From Kurthia huakuii LAM0618 (GTDB taxonomy: Bacteria; Bacillota; Bacilli; Bacillales_A; Planococcaceae), in contig NZ_AYTB01000016.1 in assembly GCF_000505545.1 (NCBI RefSeq), forward strand, positions 124,001-188,000: DNA of 64,000 nucleotides, read 5' to 3'. The translations under genes and the position numbers were made by a program. Positions within the stretch are counted from its first letter, which is position 1. Each line of letters begins with the position of its first letter. The notes beneath the pieces are model-generated. The model was not told where the DNA came from, searched no databases, and saw nothing but the letters and a program-made list of their open reading frames with translations. Of the stretch, positions 1 to 7,742 are shown one piece after another.

Positions 1-637
1 GACAAATCGATTAATTAAAAATGCGAATTTCGATATCATTAAGACATACGAAAATTATGATTTTACCCGAGTTTCATTACCGGCCAGTATCAATCTTACT
101 ACAATTCAAACAGGTAGTTTTATTGAAGCAAAACAAAATTTGATTCTTTATGGACCATCTGGCGTAGGAAAGACTCATTTAGCAACCGCCATAGGCGTGG
201 AACAATGTCATCAAGGGAAAATAGTGAAGTTTTATCGCACTGCCGCTTTAGTAAACGAACTTATTGAAGCAAAGCAGGAAGGACGGCTCGCTAAGTTCTT
301 AAAAACAATTGAGAAAGCAGATTTATTAATTTGTGACGAGTGGGGATTTTTGCCTCTTAGTCAAGAAGGTGCGCAATTATTATTTCAAGTTGTATCAGCG
401 TGTTATGAGCGTAAGAGTCTGATTTTAACAACCAATCTGGAATTCAGTAAATGGTCGACCATCTTCTATGATGAAAAATTAACCGCTGCATTAATTGATC
501 GATTAGTTCATCATAGTCACCTTATTGCATTTCAGGGTCCAAGTTATAGATATCAACATTCTAGTATAAATCTCTAAACTAAATAACCGAAGGGTGCTGG
601 AATTTTAGTTTGCATTTTGAAGGAATTTTATCTTGCA
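1..637 (+). mobile_element. IS21-family element, right part (5' side outside window)
   Basis: This holds an istB-type ATPase gene that is already open at the window edge, followed by a terminal region with two similar repeats, GGAATTTTAGTTTGC and GGAATTTTATCTTGC (about 608-636). Repeated terminal sequences of this kind are usual for IS21 ends. The right end is placed at about 637 because the neighbouring sequence switches to an opposite-strand istA fragment there. The exact end is uncertain by a few bases. Confidence 0.6.
2..577 (+). CDS. istB: IS21 helper ATPase IstB (5' partial)
   Basis: IstB is the AAA+ ATPase that helps the IS21 transposase IstA. The Walker A motif GPSGVGKTH and the Walker B-like LLICDEWG are clear, and the C-terminal ALIDRLVHHSH is typical of the family. 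The reading frame stays open without a stop from base 2, so the true start lies before the window; an internal TTG at 140 is not a convincing start. It differs clearly from the intact istB at 10826-11584 and belongs to another IS21 subgroup. Confidence 0.8.
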   Translation, partial: TNRLIKNANFDIIKTYENYDFTRVSLPASINLTTIQTGSFIEAKQNLILYGPSGVGKTHLATAIGVEQCHQGKIVKFYRTAALVNELIEAKQEGRLAKFLKTIEKADLLICDEWGFLPLSQEGAQLLFQVVSACYERKSLILTTNLEFSKWSTIFYDEKLTAALIDRLVHHSHLIAFQGPSYRYQHSSINL

Positions 638-1212
638 TAATACATACTATGCTTTGTAACGACTGTGCGCATATTATCGTAAAGAATTTGTTGCGGAACA
701 CCATTAAAATAACTGAAGGCGTTTAGATGACATTTAATAAGCGTGTCTTGTTTCATATCTGTCGTAAATTCGATATAACGCTTTCGAGAATAACTGAGAA
801 TCATAATAAATGCGTAAAGCTGAATTTCTTCTCCATCAATGATGCATGTTCCTGCGTTTTCAGCCCAGTCAACTTGTGCTTGTTCTCCTGGCTTTGTTTC
901 ATATCGCACAGTTGCTTGCTTCTTAGGTGCTGCCCGATAGGGCTGGACAAACTCTCTTAGTATTGTACTTTTACCTTCATATCCTAGCTTTTGTATTTCC
1001 TCTAATAGTACTGCGCAGTTAGTAGTACCTTCTTTAATTCTTGCTAATATATAAGATTTATAAGGATCTAGTTTGCTACCACGGCTTTTTCGCTTTGTAG
1101 CTTGTGGTAACTTTTCTTGATTTAAATATTTTCGAATCGTTTTTCTATCATAACCTGTTTCTTCTGCGATGGCCGTTAAGGTCCATCCTTTCTGTTTCAG
1201 TTCTTTAATCAT
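628..1212 (-). pseudogene. istA: IS21 transposase IstA, truncated (N-terminal half)
   Basis: The start is taken as ATG at 1210-1212 because GGAGG lies upstream at spacing 8-9; the longer reading from 1245 has no such site. The protein begins MIKELKQKGWTLTAIAEETG, a helix-turn-helix, and continues with the first catalytic aspartate (QAQVDWAE) and second (LYDNMRTVV). The catalytic glutamate and C-terminal region are missing, and the last residues come from the neighbouring element. Not functional alone. Confidence 0.75.
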
Positions 1213-1325
1213 AAAAATATCCTCCAATACTACCGTCATCTCCACACTTCCAATCTATATTGTCTAATATAGATTATCCGTTATTAGTGGGGAATTTTTA
1301 AACGGTATTATCGAGGATTTTAACA
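638..1325 (-). mobile_element. IS21-family fragment, left end with truncated istA
   Basis: The outer end near 1325 has two repeats reading outward (GGGAATTTTTAAACGG and GGATTTTAACAGC, about 1290-1326) that resemble the repeats at the right end of the neighbouring plus-strand istB element. Inside lies the 5' half of istA on the minus strand. The fragment is cut at about 638 where the other IS21 end begins, so the two pieces meet tail to tail. Confidence 0.55.
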
Positions 1326-1435
1326 GCGATTATGACAGCAGCACTTCTTTTGGAACATATTTTTTATTTAAATATGCGTCCCTTCGACAACTACTTCCCA
1401 TCAATCACCGCTTCGCTGAATATCCCTTTTTAAAA
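1326..1435 (+). other. possible 3' remnant of an unknown gene
   Basis: Between the IS21 end and IS66 one plus-strand frame stays open and would encode about 37 residues ending YPFLK, with a TAA stop immediately after the IS66 target duplication (3803-3805). IS66 would thus have landed just before the stop codon. I do not recognise the product, and a second frame is also open over much of the stretch, so it may be non-coding. Confidence 0.2.
1428..1435. repeat. 8-bp target duplication of IS66 copy 1 (left)
   Basis: TTTTAAAA lies directly before the IS66 left end and is repeated at 3795-3802. Eight bases is the normal IS66 duplication length. Confidence 0.85.
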
Positions 1436-1483
1436 GTAAGCCCGAAATATAAAAAAACGCGCACCTTAACGGTACGCACAGCA

Positions 1484-1526
1484 AATAGCCGATTAGTCGA
1501 ATGATTTTTGACTAAGTCGGCTATTT
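1484..1526 (-). terminator. terminator hairpin after tnpC (IS66 copy 1)
   Basis: A long stem (AATAGCCGACTTAGTC against GACTAATCGGCTATT) with an AT-rich loop lies just inside the IS end and overlaps the tnpC stop. It would stop transcription leaving or entering the element. Confidence 0.7.
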
Positions 1527-3117
1527 ATTTTCTACAAGTGGCCTGAATATCTTCGGACCATGGTAGATAACGCTCTAAAATTTCTGGTTGCTGCTGAAAA
1601 GGCAGGTTCGGTAAATCTGTCATCAATTTCACCAAGTATTGATAGAAATCAATGCCATTGGCTTTAGCAGTTTCAGCAAGACTTAAACAAATGGCATTTG
1701 AATGAGCGCCTGCTTCACTGACAGAAAACAGCCAATTTTTTCGACCAATCACATTTGGACGAATCGCATTTTCTGCAGCGTTATTATCAATGGCTATATA
1801 GCCATTATCAAGGAATCGTTTTAATGCAACTTTACGATTCAATGTGTAGTCAGCAGCTTTAGCAAGTGCATTTTTTCCGAAGAACGGCGAACGATCCACC
1901 CATTCAAAAAATTCATCTACAATCGGTTTGGATTCTTGCTGACGAATTTTCACACGTTCTTCCGGTGAAAGATGCTTGATCTTACGCTCAATATGAAATA
2001 ACTGATCGCAATATTGCACGCCTTTTCGACCATTGTTACTATCAGCCTTTAACCAATAGCGGCGGACATGGGCCCAACAGTTAGCGAACTGAACATCAGG
2101 CAAATGATTATAAGCTGAATAGCCATCACAAATGACGGTGCCCTTGAACCCTTGAATGAAATCTTCTAAGGTCGCACGACCACGAGACAATGCACTCTTA
2201 AACAAAATAATCACTGGGCCTTCACTTTGAACACTGCGAGCTACCCAGTTATAAGCATTTGATTGTGCTGGTCTTCCATCGGAACGCTTAAGAATTTGCG
2301 CAAAGGTTTCATCAATATGTAAAACGGATTTTGCTATTAAACGCTTTTTCATCAATTCGTACACTGGTTGCAGCCAATCTGTTGCTACACGTATTACCCA
2401 ATTGGATAAATTTTTATCGTTTGTTAATAAGCCATGTCTTGACCATTCATTTACTTGACGGTAAAGTGGCAAATATTGCGCAAACTTATCATAAATAAGC
2501 TTTGCCAAAACAGTAGGCCCTGCAATACTTCTTTGAATTGCACCTTTTGGTGCTTGGCCGCGTTTAATTTGAGATTTTTTCAAAGAATCATTTTTACATA
2601 ATCGACACTCATAGACATGCTCAAAGTACTGTACACGTTTTAGTGTAGCTGGTATAAATTTTGCTTCTTCTCTAACTAAGACAGAGCTAAATTCGACCAT
2701 TGGTTCATGACAACAATCGCAAGATGAATCATTTGGATGATAATGAACTTCTTCAATTTCTATATGCTCTCCAAATGAATCATTACGTTTTTTATTTGTC
2801 TTTTTACGATTAACCGTATAACTAATTGTTTCGGTGCTTTTTTCTTCTGTCTGCTCAGATTCGTTAAAAGACGGATCATCCTCAAATAAAGAACCTTGCC
2901 CATCGGGCACTTGGTACTTTGATTTTTCTGATTTGGAACCGTATAAAGCTTTTGTTAATTGACGGACTTGTTCAGTCAACGCTTCAATTTGTTTAAACGA
3001 TTGATCTAATTTCTGTGTTAATTCTTCATTCTGTCTGTTCGAGTGCGCTAGTTGAGTTTCTAAAAGTTGTATAATCCGTTCATTGTTCATAGAAGCGTTT
3101 TCCAAATCATTCACCAC
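1525..3117 (-). CDS. tnpC: IS66 transposase TnpC
   Basis: This 530-residue protein is the DDE transposase of IS66. After a coiled N-terminal region (about residues 1-65, rich in Q, E and L) comes a zinc-finger-like segment (CDCCHEPM and CRLCKN), then the catalytic core with HIDETFAQ, VICDGYSAYN, CWAHVRRYW and the glutamate region NNAAENAIRPNVIGRKNW. The length is usual for the family. It follows tnpB by 48 bp in the tnpA-tnpB-tnpC operon and appears intact. Confidence 0.95.
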   Translation of the reverse strand: MVNDLENASMNNERIIQLLETQLAHSNRQNEELTQKLDQSFKQIEALTEQVRQLTKALYGSKSEKSKYQVPDGQGSLFEDDPSFNESEQTEEKSTETISYTVNRKKTNKKRNDSFGEHIEIEEVHYHPNDSSCDCCHEPMVEFSSVLVREEAKFIPATLKRVQYFEHVYECRLCKNDSLKKSQIKRGQAPKGAIQRSIAGPTVLAKLIYDKFAQYLPLYRQVNEWSRHGLLTNDKNLSNWVIRVATDWLQPVYELMKKRLIAKSVLHIDETFAQILKRSDGRPAQSNAYNWVARSVQSEGPVIILFKSALSRGRATLEDFIQGFKGTVICDGYSAYNHLPDVQFANCWAHVRRYWLKADSNNGRKGVQYCDQLFHIERKIKHLSPEERVKIRQQESKPIVDEFFEWVDRSPFFGKNALAKAADYTLNRKVALKRFLDNGYIAIDNNAAENAIRPNVIGRKNWLFSVSEAGAHSNAICLSLAETAKANGIDFYQYLVKLMTDLPNLPFQQQPEILERYLPWSEDIQATCRK

Positions 3118-3165
3118 ATTTCGTTCGGTATGTTGTGGATAATTATACCATTTTATACAAAGTAA

Positions 3166-3519
3166 TTAAAAGACACCTTTTAAAGATTTTGTAATCGCCT
3201 TTGGCTGTTGTATAGATAACCCCTCTAATAGCCAGCGCAATTCTTGCTGCGAAAGGTTACGGACTTGTTGCTCATTTTTCGGCCATTGCAGACGACCTTG
3301 ATCTAACCGCTTGTACAGTAAAGCAAAACCATCGCCATCAAAATAAAGACATTTATAGCGATCTTTGCTTGTACCCGAAAATAAAAAAATAGCATCGCTA
3401 TATGGATCCAATTCGAATGAATCCTGAACTAAGGCCGCCAGGCCATCAATTCCTTTCCGCATATCCGTTCTGCCACAGACAATATAAATATTTTTTACCT
3501 TTGTGAAATCTGTTTTCAT
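3166..3519 (-). CDS. tnpB: IS66 accessory protein TnpB (Orf2)
   Basis: This 117-residue protein carries the signature of IS66 Orf2: VCGRTDMRKGIDGLAALV near the start and LYKRLDQGRLQWP in the second half. It is needed for IS66 transposition in characterised members, but its biochemical role is not settled. Its ATG overlaps the tnpA stop (ATGA type), so the two are translationally coupled. Confidence 0.93.
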   Translation of the reverse strand: MKTDFTKVKNIYIVCGRTDMRKGIDGLAALVQDSFELDPYSDAIFLFSGTSKDRYKCLYFDGDGFALLYKRLDQGRLQWPKNEQQVRNLSQQELRWLLEGLSIQQPKAITKSLKGVF

Positions 3520-3710
3520 TTCAACACCAATCCTTTCAATACGGTTTGGACAAGGTGTGCATCTACGCCATTGAAGAAAGAGATTTCAACTGCTGCTGTT
3601 TTAATCACACAGGTTGGCTCGATTTTTTGTTGAGGCGAGGATCCCGGAGGGAGTTCTAAAGGGAGAGGATCTAAATGAACGGGGACGATAATTGGTTTGT
3701 TCGTAGACAT
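3516..3710 (-). CDS. tnpA: IS66 accessory protein TnpA (short form)
   Basis: At 64 residues this is shorter than the roughly 100 residues common for IS66 TnpA. The C-terminal block AAVEISFFNGVDAHLVQTVL matches the conserved end of the family, while the usual N-terminal helix-turn-helix portion is replaced by a proline-rich stretch. GGAGG precedes the ATG at normal spacing. The IS end lies only about 85 bp upstream, so no longer form fits in the element. Confidence 0.8.
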   Translation of the reverse strand: MSTNKPIIVPVHLDPLPLELPPGSSPQQKIEPTCVIKTAAVEISFFNGVDAHLVQTVLKGLVLK

Positions 3711-3794
3711 AATAAAAGCACCTCCATTGATTGATACATTTATCGTATCGGAGATGCCTACAAGATTATATGCGTTATTTGATTACGGGCTTAC

Positions 3795-3802
3795 TTTTAA
3801 AA
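3795..3802. repeat. 8-bp target duplication of IS66 copy 1 (right)
   Basis: This is the second copy of TTTTAAAA, directly after CGGGCTTAC. Confidence 0.85.
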
Positions 3803-3975
3803 TAAGACTTCCCTACGTTTGCACAAAAAAACCTTGCGGAAAGTTATCCACAGGGTGCGGTAGTTTATTTGAAATATACACTATAAAGTAAAAAACACCT
3901 ATCACCATCATTACAGAAAAAATAAGGAGTAGTAAGTAAACTATTCTTATTCCCGTTGTCTCAGCTATAATAAAC

Positions 3976-4059
3976 TTAATCGTAGACTGAACCAATATCT
4001 GGCCCTCTACCTTCTTTAATCCATTTTTCATTTTTAGATGTTTTAGTTCTTTTCGACAT
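3976..4059 (-). pseudogene. possible tnsA 5' stub (27 codons)
   Basis: A minus-strand ATG at 4057-4059 opens a 27-codon frame, MSKRTKTSKNEKWIKEGRG and then eight unrelated-looking residues to a stop. From memory the segment KWIKEGRG resembles the N-terminus of TnsA endonucleases of Firmicute Tn7-like elements, which follow the right end immediately. Its position 88 bp inside a Tn7-like right end fits that. If so, the gene is cut after about 19 codons. The similarity rests on one short motif. Confidence 0.4.
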
Positions 4060-4100
4060 AAAAAACACCCCTTTGAATCCAAATAATTCAAAAGGGTGTT
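4060..4100 (-). terminator. stem-loop inside Tn7-like right end R1
   Basis: On the minus strand AAACACCCTTTTGAAT pairs with ATTCAAAGGGGTGTTT and is followed by a T run and directly by the ATG of the possible tnsA stub. The AAAGGGG arm could also serve as its ribosome-binding site, so the hairpin may both end glmS read-through and limit translation. Confidence 0.55.
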
Positions 4101-4147
4101 TCATCGCAACTTTTTTACAAACGTCGCATCTTTATTTCAAATCTACA
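4101..4147 (-). mobile_element. Tn7-like right end R1 (older element)
   Basis: Read on the minus strand from 4147 the end starts TGTAGATTTGAAATAAAG, i.e. TGT followed by AATAAAG at positions 12-18, the same layout as the ends at 4153 and 14391. A further AAAAAAGTTGCGATG lies inside. The rest of this element lies toward lower coordinates and is broken up by IS elements; its other end is not in the window. Confidence 0.6.
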
Positions 4148-4152
4148 ATTCA
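4148..4152. repeat. 5-bp spacer between two Tn7-like ends (target duplication)
   Basis: ATTCA separates the outward-facing TGT termini at 4147 (minus) and 4153 (plus). Tn7-type insertion duplicates 5 bp. ATTCA recurs beside the glmS-proximal end at 14393-14397, one base away from the terminal ACA there. Confidence 0.6.
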
Positions 4153-4304
4153 TGTTGCGGCGGAATAAAGATTGATCAAAAGAGGGTCGCAAACAGTGAT
4201 TTTATAATAAAAGAAACCCACGCAATTTGAACAAAGATTGACCAAAATAGATAGGTTGAATTTTATCTTGATTAAATTTTTTATAAAAAAGATTGATTAA
4301 AATA
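4153..4304 (+). repeat. Tn7-like left end L2 with TnsB-site-like repeats
   Basis: The end begins TGTTGCGGCGGAATAAAG. Repeats of a 20-bp unit follow: GAATAAAGATTGATCAAAAG at 4163-4182, GAACAAAGATTGACCAAAAT at 4229-4248 (17 of 20 identical), a degenerate copy near 4264-4277 and a good copy at 4285-4304 containing AAAGATTGATTAAAA. Several spaced TnsB sites over about 150 bp is how Tn7 left ends are built. Confidence 0.65.
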
Positions 4305-4408
4305 TCCATATAATCTTCTAAAAATGAAAATTACGATAAACTGATTTGATTGTTGCATTACCTACAATCCTCTAGTATAACGAGTATAAATGGCTCTATG
4401 TTTTGAAT

Positions 4409-5728
4409 CTATTCTAATAATTTTTGAAGTATTTTAGCTGATGGATAACTTGAAAGTGAGGCTATACCGTTCGCCAATTCAATAGGATATAAACCTCCTG
4501 AATATCTTCTACTAATGATATCTGGTATAACATTTAGAATAACTTCTAAATTAATTAATTCGTTTGCTAAAGGGGCATTTTTTCTATCCAAATAATCTCC
4601 TGTTGGTACATTAATCACCAGTTGTGTAACAGGATCGACTTTTACAAGCACCTTTTCTCCCCAATTGGATCTTTCCCCATAATTAATAGTACTCGGTTTA
4701 TCTTGAACTTCTTTTTCAACATACTCATGACTTAGTACATGATAATGAAGCTTTTCATCTTTTTTTAAAGGTTTTACATATCTACTCACAATCGATAAGT
4801 GATCAACAAACTTCCCTGATTTCTCTTGACCAATTATATTAATAAGTACACCTTTTTGTTTAGCAAACTCTAAAAAATCGCGTATACGAGGAATCAATTT
4901 TACATATTGGCTGTTTAGACTTAATGGACCATCTTTAATAAACAAAGTATTCGTAAAGAAAGATTTATCTTGTTTTGACCAATATAATCTTATTATAGTA
5001 AATAGCATTAAATGTTCCATGATAGACATATAAGCTGAAGCAATAGCGTCTGTAGCCCTTTCTTCAGTCATATCGAGGTGAAAACCAACCATATCAGTTA
5101 AATATAATTCTTTACTACAAGTTGTACAGTTCATTTTTTCAAGGTTAACTGTAAATTCCAAATTCATTTCACAGTATGGACAATTAAAGGAAGGTGATTT
5201 AGTAGGTGTAACTAACCATTTTTGATAAGATAACCATTTCAACGTCTCGAAATATTCACCATTCTCATCAATTTTTATAGATTCAAAAATAATATTCCTG
5301 ATAGTATCAAAATTAGTACCTTTACTAGATTTAATATTTCTTAAAGGTAGAACTGTAGAATGAAATAGAGCGCTATCTTTCATAATTTTCTGTAAATCCA
5401 TTGGGTGTGGATTGTATTTATCAACATTTTTTAAAGATGTTTCAGAAATATTTAAAATAGCAGTTTTAATGAATGCTACCTCTTTGGGAGGTATGGCATC
5501 TGATTGAACTGGAACATAAGATCCATCTACAACCCAAATTTGGTCAATAAGATTTTGTGAACTACTACTAAATTCAGTCCAATTTGAAGTAATACTTGAA
5601 TTCGGCGAACTATACTGTGCTTCAAAATCTTTTATTAAAGAAGCAATCCATTCAGAATTCATTAGAGCTATGTGACCCAATTTTGAAGCACTTTCAAAGG
5701 GTAAGCCACCGTTAGAATTGTAAGCCAT
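4409..5728 (-). CDS. NurA-like nuclease with zinc ribbon
   Basis: This 439-residue protein looks like a NurA-domain nuclease, which in archaea works with HerA to resect DNA ends. Visible features are the motif I aspartate in WVVDGSY (D68), a CxxC-CxxC zinc ribbon (C183, C186, C201, C204) inserted after it, IKDGPL (266-270) and the basic IGQEKSGK segment (299-306). It is the last gene of a three-gene operon, 16 bp after herA. NurA proteins are variable, so the family call rests on these motifs and the HerA neighbour. The gene ends just inside the left transposon end. Confidence 0.7.
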   Translation of the reverse strand: MAYNSNGGLPFESASKLGHIALMNSEWIASLIKDFEAQYSSPNSSITSNWTEFSSSSQNLIDQIWVVDGSYVPVQSDAIPPKEVAFIKTAILNISETSLKNVDKYNPHPMDLQKIMKDSALFHSTVLPLRNIKSSKGTNFDTIRNIIFESIKIDENGEYFETLKWLSYQKWLVTPTKSPSFNCPYCEMNLEFTVNLEKMNCTTCSKELYLTDMVGFHLDMTEERATDAIASAYMSIMEHLMLFTIIRLYWSKQDKSFFTNTLFIKDGPLSLNSQYVKLIPRIRDFLEFAKQKGVLINIIGQEKSGKFVDHLSIVSRYVKPLKKDEKLHYHVLSHEYVEKEVQDKPSTINYGERSNWGEKVLVKVDPVTQLVINVPTGDYLDRKNAPLANELINLEVILNVIPDIISRRYSGGLYPIELANGIASLSSYPSAKILQKLLE

Positions 5729-5744
5729 CAGATTCTGTGCCTCC

Positions 5745-7730
5745 TTAAACTGTAAACTTTTTAACTTGAACTGGTATTACAAACCTATGTGAATTTGTGA
5801 GAATTCGCATATATCCGGGAGTTCTAGATTTTTTAATATCTTCTTCAAGCCCACTAAATGTATGTTGTAGTTTAGATAATGCATTTGCTTCATTTGTAGA
5901 AGCTAAATGACCTACAAAGAAATTTTCAGTTTGTACTAATAATTCTTGACTAATTGTAGAAGGCGATTGTGTCGAATATACCATTCCAATATGAAATTTC
6001 GCACCTTCTTTTGCAAAACGATGATAAACTGTATCATTATCTTTATTACTATTAGGAAACAAATTGTGTGCTTCTTCAAAATATAATTGAATAAAATGGT
6101 TACCTAGTGCATTTGAAACAAACTTATCTTCTTGTTCAGCGAATACAGCTTTAGATAGCATGTCGGAAAAATACTGTCTTACTTCTTGTGCGGCATTTCC
6201 TAAATCTAAAATAACTGTTTTTCCATCATTTAAAAGCTGAATAATCTCAGTAATAAAATCTCCCGCATTTGGAGAGTGGTATTGTCGATAGCTTGTTAGA
6301 ATCTGCGGCCCAGAACCTACACCAGGATTTAGAAACTTTAAAAGTGCTAGGGCATCATGGTCAAATAAAGGCTCAGAAGAACCCATCAATAATTTTGAAT
6401 CTTTATTATTTTGTACAAATGTTGATAGAATTTTTAATTCATTAACTAATTCATTAAGAGAACTAGGGTGATTTGGTACATTCCCATTATAAATTGCTTC
6501 TCTTAAGTTTTTACTATAACCTGGATTAAATCCTCTACTAGTTCCTGATGAGAGATTCAATGAAACTAATTTTGACTCGTCCATACTAAAACCTGCACTT
6601 TTTAATATGGCCCAAAACATTTGAATTTTCCTAATACCTCTAATTTGTTTCCCCTTATCTGACTCAGCTTTTATTTCCGTAATAGAATGTAACTCTACAT
6701 TAGCGAAACTTTTAATATAATCAGATGTTTTTTTATCTCTTTCTAAGAAAGATTTTAAAATAGATATTGCACTATCAGGCTGATCAGAAAAATTTATTTT
6801 TAACTCTTTGAAAATAGCATTTCTAGGATTAAGAGCATATACCACACAATCATTAGGATGTGCTGAAGCAAGTGAACGATTTCCATCTTGTGGATTATCG
6901 TTTGCATATTCTCCGTTAATATCGAAAATTAATTGACCAACATCTTGTGTCGTTGCAGAAGTTCTAATGATAGAATCCGCCAGTACTTTAACTACGTTTG
7001 ACTTTCCAAGTCGGGTTTTACCAAACATGGCAGTACGACGTCCCTTAAAATCCTCAATAGAAATATTTATTTCTGGATAATTGTTATTCGATAGTCCAAT
7101 TTGGCACTCTGTAGGTCTAAAAATTCCAAGGTGTTGTTGATTATTCTTGTTTACTAATCCATTAAGTATTAAATCTAATAAATCTTTATCTGGAGAAAAC
7201 ACTTTATATTTATGAGCGCTTACTACATTATTAACATCACCAGAAAACTCTACTGTAGTATTATCGGATGGATCTGGATAAAACATTCCTATAACATCAC
7301 ATTCTAAAGCTCCCCATTGTAATTCCGCCTGTGTCCAAATATCTAACTCAGGCATAGATTTTTTATGAAGTTCAAAATAAGTTTGTTGTACTTGATTACT
7401 CAGGGGTGTTGAAGAAACTGATTTCACCCGTAATAAAGTGAAATGGGGTGGTAATCCGTTTTGAATAAGTTTTCCTTGTTCATCTCTTTCATCTAAAGCT
7501 AAAATTAAGAAACTGCCTCTTGGAATTCCTCCTACAGCAATTTTATAAGGATCTGACGTAATAATTTTAGCTGTATCATAACCTAAATCTAAAACATATC
7601 CAATAAATCGATAACCTTGTTTTATCCCTGCGGAATGAAGTTGATGTTGTTCATCTAAGAAGTCTTTTAGCATTTTTAGGGGACTGTTACTTAATACTGC
7701 ATTAGTTACTAAACTTTGAATCGCCGACAT
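5745..7730 (-). CDS. HerA-like hexameric ATPase/DNA translocase
   Basis: This 661-residue protein belongs to the HerA/FtsK P-loop group. It has an N-terminal barrel-like region (about residues 40-210), Walker A GKTRLGKSN (237-245), Walker B-like QLIFDINGEY (266-275), then LYFEEAHNLFP and the sensor-like STQSPSTISQELL near the C-terminus. HerA pumps DNA toward a bound nuclease such as NurA. It sits between the methylase (12 bp) and the NurA-like gene (16 bp), so the three are almost certainly co-transcribed. GAGGTG precedes the ATG. Bacterial HerA genes paired with nucleases are often antiviral; that role is inferred here. Confidence 0.8.
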   Translation of the reverse strand: MSAIQSLVTNAVLSNSPLKMLKDFLDEQHQLHSAGIKQGYRFIGYVLDLGYDTAKIITSDPYKIAVGGIPRGSFLILALDERDEQGKLIQNGLPPHFTLLRVKSVSSTPLSNQVQQTYFELHKKSMPELDIWTQAELQWGALECDVIGMFYPDPSDNTTVEFSGDVNNVVSAHKYKVFSPDKDLLDLILNGLVNKNNQQHLGIFRPTECQIGLSNNNYPEINISIEDFKGRRTAMFGKTRLGKSNVVKVLADSIIRTSATTQDVGQLIFDINGEYANDNPQDGNRSLASAHPNDCVVYALNPRNAIFKELKINFSDQPDSAISILKSFLERDKKTSDYIKSFANVELHSITEIKAESDKGKQIRGIRKIQMFWAILKSAGFSMDESKLVSLNLSSGTSRGFNPGYSKNLREAIYNGNVPNHPSSLNELVNELKILSTFVQNNKDSKLLMGSSEPLFDHDALALLKFLNPGVGSGPQILTSYRQYHSPNAGDFITEIIQLLNDGKTVILDLGNAAQEVRQYFSDMLSKAVFAEQEDKFVSNALGNHFIQLYFEEAHNLFPNSNKDNDTVYHRFAKEGAKFHIGMVYSTQSPSTISQELLVQTENFFVGHLASTNEANALSKLQHTFSGLEEDIKKSRTPGYMRILTNSHRFVIPVQVKKFTV

Positions 7731-7742
7731 AATAACACCTCT

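Larger units (their letters stand above)
1436..3794 (-). mobile_element. IS66-family insertion sequence, copy 1 (2359 bp)
   Basis: The ends are GTAAGCCCG and its inverse CGGGCTTAC, and the element is flanked by an 8-bp duplication TTTTAAAA. It contains tnpA, tnpB and tnpC on the minus strand and a strong hairpin after tnpC. The copy at 53340-55698 has the same length and encodes identical proteins in the same orientation, which points to recent transposition. Confidence 0.95.

Noticed and set aside
727-960. Plus-strand frame opposite the istA fragment, and similar shadows opposite glmM, cdaR, rpoC and ribosomal genes
   Set aside because: They are antisense to well supported genes and lack ribosome-binding sites.
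3813-4091. 92-codon minus-strand frame with one hydrophobic helix next to IS66
   Set aside because: Its start lies inside the Tn7 end hairpin, no ribosome-binding site precedes any internal ATG, and it overlaps the tnsA-like stub in another frame. Decayed DNA is more likely than a gene.
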